A stretch of 13,075 nucleotides of DNA from UBA4416 sp044353195 (GTDB lineage Bacteria; Bacteroidota; Bacteroidia; B-17B0; Aurantibacillaceae), in contig JBILCJ010000043.1 in assembly GCA_044353195.1 (NCBI GenBank), positions 1 through 13,075 of the forward strand, read 5' to 3'. The notes below the pieces were generated by a model. That model saw only the letters and a program-made list of their open reading frames with translations. It was not told the DNA's origin and did no database searches. The translations under genes were made by a program, and so were the position numbers. Positions within the stretch are counted from its first letter, which is position 1. Every line of letters starts with the position of its first letter. Of this stretch, positions 1 to 7,585 are shown piece by piece.

Positions 1-418
1 TAGAAAGGCTCAATAACATACCTGACAAAATACTTAAGCCAAGAATGAGTTTGTCTTTTGTTGCTTGCCTATCTTTTGATTTTAAAAGAAATAGCAATGG
101 AAGAAAAATGAGGCTCGATGTGCCCACGCCTAATATGATGAATGCTGATGCACCAGGCCAGTGCATAAATTTAAATAAGATTCCTAAAATCATAGCTGCT
201 GCAGAACATGTTCCGCTGAGTATCATTGTCTTTTTCATGGCGTAATAGTTTTTATAAGTTAATAATAGGAGAGTTTCTTCTTCTATTTCCCACAACTCAT
301 CTTTATAAAAAGTGCGAATTGTTTTTTGATAGAAGCTCTCGAAGTCTCCATGTTCTTCGAGATTTTGTTCGATGATACAACAAATATGATCGTGGAGATT
401 TAGCTGCAGGCTCTCCAT
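1..418 (-). CDS. PadR-associated multi-pass membrane protein with HWPGA motif (partial, C-terminus beyond window)
   Basis: The frame is open from 418 down to position 1 and runs off the window (139 codons seen). The N-terminal part is soluble and helical, with an LHDHICCIIE segment (residues 8-17) of the kind seen in Bacteroidota proteins encoded next to PadR regulators. Hydrophobic segments follow at about 65-84, 91-113 and 124-139. The first ends in FKFMHWPGA (82-90), a motif I associate with small Bacteroidota membrane proteins including GldL-like ones. It lies directly downstream of the PadR gene on the same strand, so the two are very likely one transcript, with PadR controlling its own membrane partner. 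The function is unknown. I used the first standard start (ATG at 416-418), but the frame stays open to 478, and the upstream 20 codons read like the normal N-terminus of this family, so the true start may be a rare codon such as ATT at 476-478. Confidence 0.75.
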   Translation of the reverse strand, partial: MESLQLNLHDHICCIIEQNLEEHGDFESFYQKTIRTFYKDELWEIEEETLLLLTYKNYYAMKKTMILSGTCSAAAMILGILFKFMHWPGASAFIILGVGTSSLIFLPLLFLLKSKDRQATKDKLILGLSILSGMLLSLS

Positions 419-456
419 TTCAACGCCACGTGCACGTATGTCGTTAAAAATATAAT

Positions 457-786
457 CTATTTGATGTCTAACAAAAATTTCATGGTTTCCATAAAGTCAG
501 CTAACTCGCTTACTTTTTCTTTTGTTTTCGTTTTTCCTGTTGGACTTAAACTGTAATATTTTCTAACCCGTTTCCCTATGAATTCAGTTTCTGTTGTTAC
601 AAATCCATCAGCTTCTAGGGCGTGTAAAGTGGGATACAAAGCACCTTCTGTAATTTGAATTTTATCTAAGGTTAATTCTTTCACACGTTGAGTAATTTCG
701 TAACCATACATTTTTTTATTATCGGCTAGGAGCTTCAACACAATGGTTTTCAAAGTTCCTTTCAAAAGTTCGGAAGAGTAATTCAT
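457..786 (-). CDS. PadR family transcriptional regulator
   Basis: A 109-aa protein of typical length for short (subfamily 2) PadR repressors. The PadR winged helix-turn-helix is clear: LLKGTLKTIVLKLLADNKKMYGYEI near the N-terminus (helix 1 plus the YGYEI signature), then ITEGALYPTLHALEADGFV as the recognition helix and start of the wing, and RKYYSLSPTGK as the second wing strand. The C-terminal helix (about 88-109) should form the dimer interface. Family members bind ATGT...ACAT-type dyads and usually repress their own operon. Candidate half-sites of that kind lie 100-130 bp upstream (889-915), overlapping a TAnnTTTG element. The downstream membrane-protein gene overlaps or nearly abuts the stop codon, which suggests translational coupling. 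The ligand cannot be read from the sequence. Confidence 0.93.
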   Translation of the reverse strand: MNYSSELLKGTLKTIVLKLLADNKKMYGYEITQRVKELTLDKIQITEGALYPTLHALEADGFVTTETEFIGKRVRKYYSLSPTGKTKTKEKVSELADFMETMKFLLDIK

Positions 787-1146
787 GTAATTAGTTTTTA
801 TTTTTTTGTTAATCTATCAATGGCTTTCGAATTTAGGATTAAAAGATAAGCCTCTTTTTACAACTATAATCAAATACTTAAGACAAAGATACATAAGAAA
901 CTGATGTATTTACATTTTTTATTCAATTTTATTTTAAATCAATGATTTTCAGGCTAATAAAATTTATCAGGTTTTATGAATGGATTTATTAACTATTGAA
1001 TAATTTTTAATAATAAATGTATAATTTTAAAACGATGCCAGAATACATGTATTGAGTTGTTGAGCATAAATAGGCGAATAACTCATAAATTTATTTTCAT
1101 AGGTAACACAAGAAATAAACAACCATTATAATATAGAATTCCAAAG
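787..1146. other. Divergent intergenic region between padR and dnaE
   Basis: An AT-rich gap of 360 bp with no convincing coding frame. The padR-proximal part holds the minus-strand TATCTTTG element and PadR-like half-sites (884-915). For dnaE only a weak plus-strand candidate is visible: TTG at 1060-1062, 23 bp, then TAAATTTA at 1086-1093 (last base of the -7 consensus not matched), which would give a leader of about 45 nt. No RNA gene or strong hairpin was seen. Confidence 0.5.
884..915 (-). promoter_or_regulatory. Candidate padR promoter and PadR operator
   Basis: On the minus strand positions 891-884 read TATCTTTG, an exact match to the Bacteroidota -7 consensus TAnnTTTG. No good TTG -33 element lies at the usual distance (the triplet 20 bp upstream is TGT). 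Just upstream and overlapping are three ATGT/ACAT half-sites: ATACAT (889-894), ATGTAT (904-909, an inverted pair with 9-bp spacing) and TACAT (911-915). PadR proteins typically recognise such half-sites, so this would suit autorepression by promoter occlusion. The predicted leader is about 90 nt. Confidence 0.5.
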
Positions 1147-4100
1147 ATGTTTTTAATATTTGATACTGAAACAACAGGCTTACCAAGAAGTTACAACGCG
1201 CCCTTAACCGATTTTGATAATTGGCCTCGGATGGTTCAAGTAGCTTGGCAATTGCATGATGCGCAAGGTAATTTAATCAGTAGCAATTCTGTTATTGTAA
1301 AACCTGATGGGTATACCATTCCATTTAACGCTGTTCAAATTCATGGTATTACCAATGAAAGAGCCATCGAAGAAGGGCAAGATTTAAAATCGGTATTGCA
1401 AGAATTTGTTGAAGCTGTTAAACAAACCACCTACTTATGTGGTCATAATATCGAATTTGATAATAATATTATTGGAGCAGAATTATTACGTTGTGGTTTA
1501 GACAATGTGTTGGCAAGCAAGCCATTTATTGATACGAAGAATGATCAAACAACTGAATACTGTGCTATTCCGGGTGGACGCGGTGGAAAGTTTAAATGGC
1601 CAACGTTAACGGAATTATATACTAAACTATTCAATAGCAAATTTGATGAAGCGCATAATGCAGCCTTTGACGTATTAGCAACTGGTAAAGTATTTTTCGA
1701 AATCATTAAACGCGGCATTACAAAAGTAAAAGAGGTTGAAACATCTCAACTCCAAACAATAAACTATGTTGCACCTGATTTATCGGCACTTTATAAACAC
1801 GAACAAGATTGGAAAGAGAGAAAGTTAGAAAGCTCTAAAGTAAAGATTGAAACCACTAACCTAGTAAGTAACAATTCAGCAGCCAATATTCAGCACGCAA
1901 CATTTAGTCACTTACACAATCATACTCAATTTTCTGTACTTCAGTGTACAAGCGATGTTGGTGACTTAGTAAAAAAAGCAGTTGAATATAATTTAAGAGG
2001 ATTAGCATTAACCGATCATGGAAATATGTATGGTGCCTTTTTATTTTGGCAAGCAATTGATAAACAAAATAAAGCCACTAAAGCCAACAATGAATTAATT
2101 GATAAAGGCGACCCTTCGACTATCGCTCAGGGTGCAAAAAAGAAACATGAATTAAAATGCATTATTGGTTGCGAATTATTTGTTTGTAAAGATCATAAAG
2201 ATAAAAGCAAACAAGACAATGGCTACACACAAGTGTTTGTTGCAAAAAACAGAATAGGTTATCAAAATTTATCTAAGCTCAGTTCGGTTGGTTTAATTGA
2301 TGGTTTTTATTATGTGCCTCGTATCGATAAACATTTATTGTTACAGTATAAAGAAGGATTGATTGCCACCACGGGTTCATTAACTTCAGAAATTCCTTCC
2401 TTAATTTTAAACGTAGGCGAAGAACAAGCAGAGGAATGTTTTGTGTGGTATAAAGAACAATTTGGAGAAGATTTTTATGTTGAATTAAATCGTCATCAGC
2501 TGCCAGAAGAAGATCATGTGAATACTGTTTTGTTAAAGTTTGCACAAAAATACCAAGTGAAATATTTTGCAGCGAACAGCAATTATTATTTAAATAAAGA
2601 TGGATTTGAAGCGCATGATATTTTATTGTGTGTAAAAGATAATGAGAAAAAAGCCACGCCAGTAGGCAAGGGCAGAGGGTTTAGAAATGGATTGCAAAAT
2701 AAAGAATTCTATTTTAAATCTCCAGCCGAAATGATAGAACTGTTTGCTGATATGCCAGAAGCCATTGACGCAACAAACGAAATTGTAGATAAGATTGAAC
2801 AATTTAAATTAGGTAGAGATATTTTATTACCAAAGTTTGAAATTGAAAAAGCGTTTATTGAAACAAATTGGAACGAAATTTTAGAATCTCAACAACGCAT
2901 TATTGCCATTAAAGAAAAAGATTGGGTAGCTAAAAATTTATCACCCGAAGCCATTGAGGTGCAAAAGGCAGAGATGTTAATCATTGCCGAACAATTTATT
3001 TACATGTCTCATTTAACCTGGGAAGGCGCGCACAAGCGTTATCCAGACATGACGCCTGAAATAAAAGATCGGATTGCCTTTGAGTTAACTACCATTGAGC
3101 GAATGGGATATCCTGGTTACTTTTTAATTGTGGCTGATTTTATTGCAGAAGCTCGTAAAATGGGAGTTGCTGTTGGTCCAGGGCGTGGTTCGGCAGCTGG
3201 TTCGGCTATTGCGTATTGTTTGTGGATTACGAATGTAGATCCGATTAAATTTGATTTACTCTTTGAGCGTTTCTTAAATCCAGATCGTGTAAGTATGCCC
3301 GATATAGATATTGACTTTGATGATGAAGGTCGAGGTTTAGTGATTGATTACGTGATCAATAAATACGGTGCTAATCAAGTGGCACAAATTATTACCTATG
3401 GTACCATGGGAGGAAAATCTGCCATCAAAGATACCGCAAGGGCTTTAGACTTACCATTAGAAGATTCAAATAAATTATCAAAAGCATTTCCTGATAGTTT
3501 AGATGCCAAATTAAAAAAATTATTAAAGCCGGGTGGCATTGATGAAAAATATTTAGAAGGCATTAAAGATAAACGTGAAGTGGTGGAGCAATCACACAAC
3601 TTTAGAAAATTAGCAGAAGAAAAAACACCTGAAGCCGACGTGTTGAAACAAGCGTATGAATTAGAAGGCTGTTTGAGAAATATTGGTATACACGCTTGTG
3701 GTGTGATCATTACGCCTGATGATATGGTAAAGTTTGTGCCTGTTACCAAAGCTAAAGATAGTGAGATGCTTGTGACGCAATTTGATAACTCAGTTGCAGA
3801 GAGTGCAGGCCTTTTAAAAATGGACTTCTTGGGTTTACGAACCTTAACGATTATTAAAGATGCGGTTCGTTACATCAAACAAAATCATGGTGTAGACATT
3901 GATATTGATGCCATTCCTTTAGATGATACATTGACTTACGAATTATTTCAACGAGGAGAAACCAACGGCGTGTTTCAGTATGAAAGTGCTGGTATGCAAA
4001 AGTCTTTAAAAGATTTGAAGCCTGATAGTTTCAATGATTTAATTGCTATGAATGCTTTGTATCGTCCAGGACCAATTGCTTACATTCCTAACTACATCAA

Positions 4101-5634
4101 TCGTAAACATGGCAAAGAGCCAATTACCTTCGATTTAGAAGGCATGGATGAATTTTTGGGAGAAACGTATGGAATTACAGTTTATCAAGAACAGGTGATG
4201 CGTTTGTCGCAAAAGCTTGCCAACTTTACAAAAGGTGATGCCGATACCTTGCGTAAAGCGATGGGAAAAAAAGACAGAGCAACGCTTGATAAAATGAAAG
4301 GTAAGTTTATTGAGAATTGCAAAACAAATGGACACGACGCAGTGGTTGCCGAAAAAGTGTGGAAAGATTGGGAAGCCTTTGCGAGTTATGCCTTTAACAA
4401 ATCGCACTCCACGTGTTATGCCTATGTAGCATTTCAAACAGCTTACATCAAAGCGCATTATCCTTCTGAGTTTATGTCGTCTGTTTTAAATCATGCAAGT
4501 AGCATTGATTCTATTTCATTTTTAATGGAAGAGTGCAAGCGCATGGGTGTAAAAGTGTTGGGACCAGATATTAACGAAGGTTTTGCGAAATTTAGTGTGA
4601 TTCAAGGAGGAACAGATATCCGTTTCGGAATGGCTTCTATTAAAGGCGTTGGCGAGAATACAGTTCAAAATATTATTGATGAACGTAATGCAAATGGAAA
4701 ATACACATCCGTGTTTGATTTAGCTAAACGATTGGATAATAAAAGCGTGAATAAAAAATCCTTAGAAGGTTTAGCCCTTGCGGGTGGCTTTGATAGTTTT
4801 GAAGGAATCCATCGTGCCATGTTTTTTACACCTGATATGGATGGCTTAACGCTTACCGATCGTATGATTAAATATAACAATCAAATGAGTTTGGGTAACG
4901 ATACATCGCAGGCTAGTTTGTTTGGTGGCGAAGATGAAATTGAAATTACCGAACCACAATTGCCACAAAAAATTGAAACTTGGGGACAGCTCGAACAATT
5001 AGGAAGAGAGAAAGAAGTGGTTGGTTTTTTTATTTCAGGACATCCACTCGATCCATTTAAATTAATTATTGAACACAAGTGTAATGTTACCTGTGCTCAA
5101 CTCAAAGCAGGCTTAGAACCTTTTAAAGGAAAAGAAGTATCGTTTGCAGGCATGGTTACTGGTTTTGAAAACAGAACAAGTAAAACAGGTAATGCCTTTG
5201 GTAAATTAATTATTGAAGATTACCAAGGTGCATTAGAGATTATGTTGTTTTCTAAAGATTATGTGGAGTTCAATAAATTTATGGTAAACAATTTGTTTGT
5301 GCATGTGAAGGCACGTATACAAGAGCGATACGGACAACCAGGAAGTTTAGAAATAAAAATAAATAAAATGGATTTATTGGAAAATGTGAAAGAAACCATT
5401 TTTACCAATATGAAATTAAAAATTGATGTAAATTATTTAACGGACGATTTAATTAATTCCATTGAAAACATTTTAATAACCTCACAAGGAAAATGCAATG
5501 TCGAATTTTTTGTAGAGGATGCTCTTGAAAACATGAGTGTGAAATTATTTTCTAAATCTCGAAAAATTGCAGTGAGCACCGATTTAACCAATGAATTAGA
5601 TAAACTAGGTAATGTGAGCTACGAAGTAAGTTAA
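1147..5634 (+). CDS. dnaE: DNA polymerase III subunit alpha with fused N-terminal DEDDh exonuclease
   Basis: The 1495-aa catalytic subunit of the replicative polymerase. Residues 1-185 form an epsilon/DnaQ-like 3'-5' exonuclease with a complete DEDDh set: D6 and E8 (DTETTG), D105, H170 and D175. The PHP domain begins at HLHNH (255-259), with TDHGN at 289-293. Its later metal site looks degenerate, with S478 and Y480 where an Asp and a His are usual. The polymerase core has PGRGSAAGS (678-686), catalytic D719 and D721 in PDIDIDF, and D893 in MDFLGLRTLT. A helix-hairpin-helix lies around 1199-1218, a clamp-binding-like QASLF at 1255-1259, and an OB fold at about 1325-1410. E. coli DnaE is about 1160 aa; the excess here is mainly the exonuclease. 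Residues 322-330 appear to be encoded by an inserted palindromic repeat. The gene stands alone, with a weak terminator-like structure downstream. Confidence 0.97.
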   Translation: MFLIFDTETTGLPRSYNAPLTDFDNWPRMVQVAWQLHDAQGNLISSNSVIVKPDGYTIPFNAVQIHGITNERAIEEGQDLKSVLQEFVEAVKQTTYLCGHNIEFDNNIIGAELLRCGLDNVLASKPFIDTKNDQTTEYCAIPGGRGGKFKWPTLTELYTKLFNSKFDEAHNAAFDVLATGKVFFEIIKRGITKVKEVETSQLQTINYVAPDLSALYKHEQDWKERKLESSKVKIETTNLVSNNSAANIQHATFSHLHNHTQFSVLQCTSDVGDLVKKAVEYNLRGLALTDHGNMYGAFLFWQAIDKQNKATKANNELIDKGDPSTIAQGAKKKHELKCIIGCELFVCKDHKDKSKQDNGYTQVFVAKNRIGYQNLSKLSSVGLIDGFYYVPRIDKHLLLQYKEGLIATTGSLTSEIPSLILNVGEEQAEECFVWYKEQFGEDFYVELNRHQLPEEDHVNTVLLKFAQKYQVKYFAANSNYYLNKDGFEAHDILLCVKDNEKKATPVGKGRGFRNGLQNKEFYFKSPAEMIELFADMPEAIDATNEIVDKIEQFKLGRDILLPKFEIEKAFIETNWNEILESQQRIIAIKEKDWVAKNLSPEAIEVQKAEMLIIAEQFIYMSHLTWEGAHKRYPDMTPEIKDRIAFELTTIERMGYPGYFLIVADFIAEARKMGVAVGPGRGSAAGSAIAYCLWITNVDPIKFDLLFERFLNPDRVSMPDIDIDFDDEGRGLVIDYVINKYGANQVAQIITYGTMGGKSAIKDTARALDLPLEDSNKLSKAFPDSLDAKLKKLLKPGGIDEKYLEGIKDKREVVEQSHNFRKLAEEKTPEADVLKQAYELEGCLRNIGIHACGVIITPDDMVKFVPVTKAKDSEMLVTQFDNSVAESAGLLKMDFLGLRTLTIIKDAVRYIKQNHGVDIDIDAIPLDDTLTYELFQRGETNGVFQYESAGMQKSLKDLKPDSFNDLIAMNALYRPGPIAYIPNYINRKHGKEPITFDLEGMDEFLGETYGITVYQEQVMRLSQKLANFTKGDADTLRKAMGKKDRATLDKMKGKFIENCKTNGHDAVVAEKVWKDWEAFASYAFNKSHSTCYAYVAFQTAYIKAHYPSEFMSSVLNHASSIDSISFLMEECKRMGVKVLGPDINEGFAKFSVIQGGTDIRFGMASIKGVGENTVQNIIDERNANGKYTSVFDLAKRLDNKSVNKKSLEGLALAGGFDSFEGIHRAMFFTPDMDGLTLTDRMIKYNNQMSLGNDTSQASLFGGEDEIEITEPQLPQKIETWGQLEQLGREKEVVGFFISGHPLDPFKLIIEHKCNVTCAQLKAGLEPFKGKEVSFAGMVTGFENRTSKTGNAFGKLIIEDYQGALEIMLFSKDYVEFNKFMVNNLFVHVKARIQERYGQPGSLEIKINKMDLLENVKETIFTNMKLKIDVNYLTDDLINSIENILITSQGKCNVEFFVEDALENMSVKLFSKSRKIAVSTDLTNELDKLGNVSYEVS
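2111..2135. repeat. Dispersed palindromic (REP-like) repeat inside dnaE
   Basis: ACCCT at 2111-2115 is mirrored by AGGGT at 2129-2133, with TCGACTATCGCTC between. The minus strand reads CACCCTGAGCGATAGTCGAA followed by GGGT. This matches, from memory, a short repeat very common between genes in Bacteroidota and other bacteria. Here it is read in frame as DPSTIAQGA (residues 322-330), in a loop of the PHP domain between two conserved blocks. Its length keeps the frame open. Confidence 0.6.
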
Positions 5635-5660
5635 GTAGAAGGCAATCAAACTATTTTTTT

Positions 5661-5706
5661 AAAGAGCGATTTACTTTTGTGTAAACAAATGGACTTCGCT
5701 TTTTTT
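5661..5706 (+). terminator. Weak terminator-like structure after dnaE
   Basis: An outer stem AGCGA (5665-5669) pairs with TCGCT (5696-5700), enclosing an inner stem TTTAC (5670-5674) with GTAAA (5681-5685). A run of seven T follows (5700-5706). The stem is short and interrupted, so termination here is plausible but unproven. Confidence 0.4.
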
Positions 5707-5920
5707 ATAGTTCATTACTATAGTGTAAATGATATTGTTGCGTTTTTTATGTTTAAAAGTTTATGTTTTACTAGATCATGACATTAACTAATTGTTTCAT
5801 TATTCCTTTACTCAGTTAACGAGTAAGTTGATAAAAGATGTTTTAATTATAAAATCATTAAATAACGTTACTTTTCTATCTACTTAATATTCAACGCTAT
5901 AAATTACTTGCAAACTACGT

Positions 5921-6009
5921 GTTACCAATTTGCAACCAAGTTGTTACCTATCTATTACCAACATGAAACCGAAATAAACCTATTTTTTAATTATTAGAGT
6001 ATTTATTTG
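5921..6009 (+). promoter_or_regulatory. Phased 11-bp motif array and promoter core (copy A)
   Basis: ACC cores within TTACC/CAACC/AAACC motifs start at 5924, 5935, 5946, 5957, 5968 and 5978, a spacing of 11, 11, 11, 11 and 10 bp, so all lie on nearly the same face of the helix. The best unit is TTACCAATTTG (5922-5932). After the last ACC there are 21 AT-rich bases, then TTTATTTG (6002-6009), close to the Bacteroidota -7 element TAnnTTTG. There is no TTG -33 element, as expected for an activator-dependent promoter. Copy B at 7586-7674 matches it without gaps at 75 of 89 positions. Transcription would begin near 6015. Confidence 0.65.
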
Positions 6010-6162
6010 CAGATAAAATGACAATCAGGTTTTGTTTCTTTTTTGGTATGAACTATTTTGAAAATTTATTAAAAATTGAAGCTATCTTTAAAATGTAATA
6101 ATTAATATGTTGGTTTCTATAACCTTTAAAAAAATGACTGTAAATTAATTAGGGGAACCTTT

Positions 6163-7530
6163 ATGAAGAAAATCATCCTCTTAGTACTTTTTATTGTATC
6201 TTATATACGGCCTGCTTTCTCTCAGCATTTAAATCTTTTGCAAGAAGACGTGGTGAGAAAAACCATGTCGGCACAATTTGCTGAAATTGATATAAACAGT
6301 GTTTTAAATTTAGGTAAAGATGTGTTTTGTGTGGTTGGAAAAGACACACTCTTTAATCCTGAAGGCTATAATTATGTATTTAAATTGCATCATGATAGCA
6401 TCACCCGTTTGGATTGTTCCTTGTATCATGGTAGTAATCATGGTCGTTTTTTATATGCTCACAATGGTGAGTTGTGCGCCTTAGGTGGCTATGGATTTTT
6501 TACAACCAATAATAATCTACAAGTATTTAATCCAAATGTGAAGGAATGGTTGTTTAAACCAACCTCTGGTGATATTCCGAATTACATATATGGTTTATGT
6601 TTTAAAATCGATGATGCGGTGTATAGCATGAATAATTTTAAAAGTGGAAACAGCACAGCTCCAAATTTGGTGGATAGCACCATTTATAAATTGAATTTAA
6701 AAACCATGGTTTGGGAGCGTTTTTACCAGTTGGATTATCCATCTAAAATTGTTGGATTAACTTATTGTACTAAACAATACAGTTTAATAATGAGCAATTT
6801 ACAAACCATAATTGTGAAGCCTGATGAATTTAAATTTTTGTTGATTAATAATGAAGAGCTTGGTAATTCTTTAAATATAGCGATTGATTCGATTAGCCAA
6901 GATGTGATATTTTTTAAATCGAAAGGAAGCGCCAAAGTAAATTATCAAATTTATTCTATTGATTTAAATGAAGCTTGGGAAAAGCATGCAAACAAATTGA
7001 AGCCATTTAATTTAATACCCTTAGAGAAAGTTAAGCCACAAACCTTTAATGTGTGGTTTGTTATTTCTTTAGGATTGATCCTTATTATCTTCTTTGGGTA
7101 TTTTGTCATGCAGCGTTCTCAAGCTAAGCAAAATACTATTGTGATGGATGCCATTGAACCAGAAATGATTAGAGAAACTCCCATGCAAACTAAAGCAGCC
7201 TCACCATCAGAATCGTTCTCAGAAACCTTACCTGACGCTCAAACAGAAATCGGAGATGAAACGCAATCTGTTATTGAAGAAGAAATCCAATCTGACATAG
7301 AAGAAAATTTATCAGATAGTTTATATAGAGTATTATTACAAAGCGAAAAAACATTTTTTAGTGGCGATGAGTTGGATGAAATTTTTGGCATCGCACACTT
7401 AGAACCCGATAGTAAGAAATCAAAACGCCACCGTTATTTAGCCAATTTAGATAAAAACCATCCCGGCTTTGTGGTAAGAATCAAAGAACAAATTGATAAA
7501 AGACGTTTTAATTATAAAATTGTCAAATAA
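6163..7530 (+). CDS. Exported, membrane-anchored protein with beta-propeller-like ectodomain and basic C-terminal domain
   Basis: A 455-aa protein I cannot assign to a named family. A signal peptide spans about residues 1-20 (MKKIILLVLFIVSYI..AFS). Residues 21-285 are rich in aromatic beta strands with kelch-like pieces such as ELCALGGYGFFTTNN and STIYKLNLKTMVWERF, suggesting a small beta-propeller outside the cytoplasmic membrane. One transmembrane helix follows (297-316), ending in QRSQAK. An acidic linker (about 325-383) leads to a compact charged C-terminal domain (384-455) with FFSGDELDEIF, HLEPDSKKSKRHRYLANLD and IDKRRFNYKI. This domain looks helical and basic and could bind nucleic acid or a protein partner in the cytoplasm. 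The topology resembles a membrane-spanning one-component sensor. The start is supported by the signal peptide and AGGGG seven bases upstream. The gene is preceded by phased promoter copy A. Confidence 0.85.
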   Translation: MKKIILLVLFIVSYIRPAFSQHLNLLQEDVVRKTMSAQFAEIDINSVLNLGKDVFCVVGKDTLFNPEGYNYVFKLHHDSITRLDCSLYHGSNHGRFLYAHNGELCALGGYGFFTTNNNLQVFNPNVKEWLFKPTSGDIPNYIYGLCFKIDDAVYSMNNFKSGNSTAPNLVDSTIYKLNLKTMVWERFYQLDYPSKIVGLTYCTKQYSLIMSNLQTIIVKPDEFKFLLINNEELGNSLNIAIDSISQDVIFFKSKGSAKVNYQIYSIDLNEAWEKHANKLKPFNLIPLEKVKPQTFNVWFVISLGLILIIFFGYFVMQRSQAKQNTIVMDAIEPEMIRETPMQTKAASPSESFSETLPDAQTEIGDETQSVIEEEIQSDIEENLSDSLYRVLLQSEKTFFSGDELDEIFGIAHLEPDSKKSKRHRYLANLDKNHPGFVVRIKEQIDKRRFNYKIVK

Positions 7531-7585
7531 ATTTATCTTTCTATCTCATTAGTTTTCAGCAAACTAATTATATTGTAACTAATCT

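Larger units (their letters stand above)
5635..6162. other. Intergenic region between dnaE and the 6163 gene
   Basis: A 528-bp AT-rich gap with no credible coding frame. It contains, in order: a weak terminator-like structure (5661-5706); an imperfect dyad TTACTC / GAGTAA around GTTAAC (5808-5826); the 11-bp phased promoter module (5921-6009); and a predicted 5' leader of about 150 nt that ends with AGGGG (6151-6155) seven bases before the ATG. AACCTTTA occurs twice in that leader (6121-6128 and 6156-6163). Confidence 0.6.

Noticed and set aside
45..245. Open frame of 66 codons on the plus strand
   Set aside because: It lies antisense to the well-supported membrane-protein gene and has no family-like composition.
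2279..5078. Several minus-strand open frames within dnaE (2279-2545, 3396-3749, 4135-4458, 4665-4880, 4881-5078)
   Set aside because: All are antisense shadows of conserved polymerase coding sequence.
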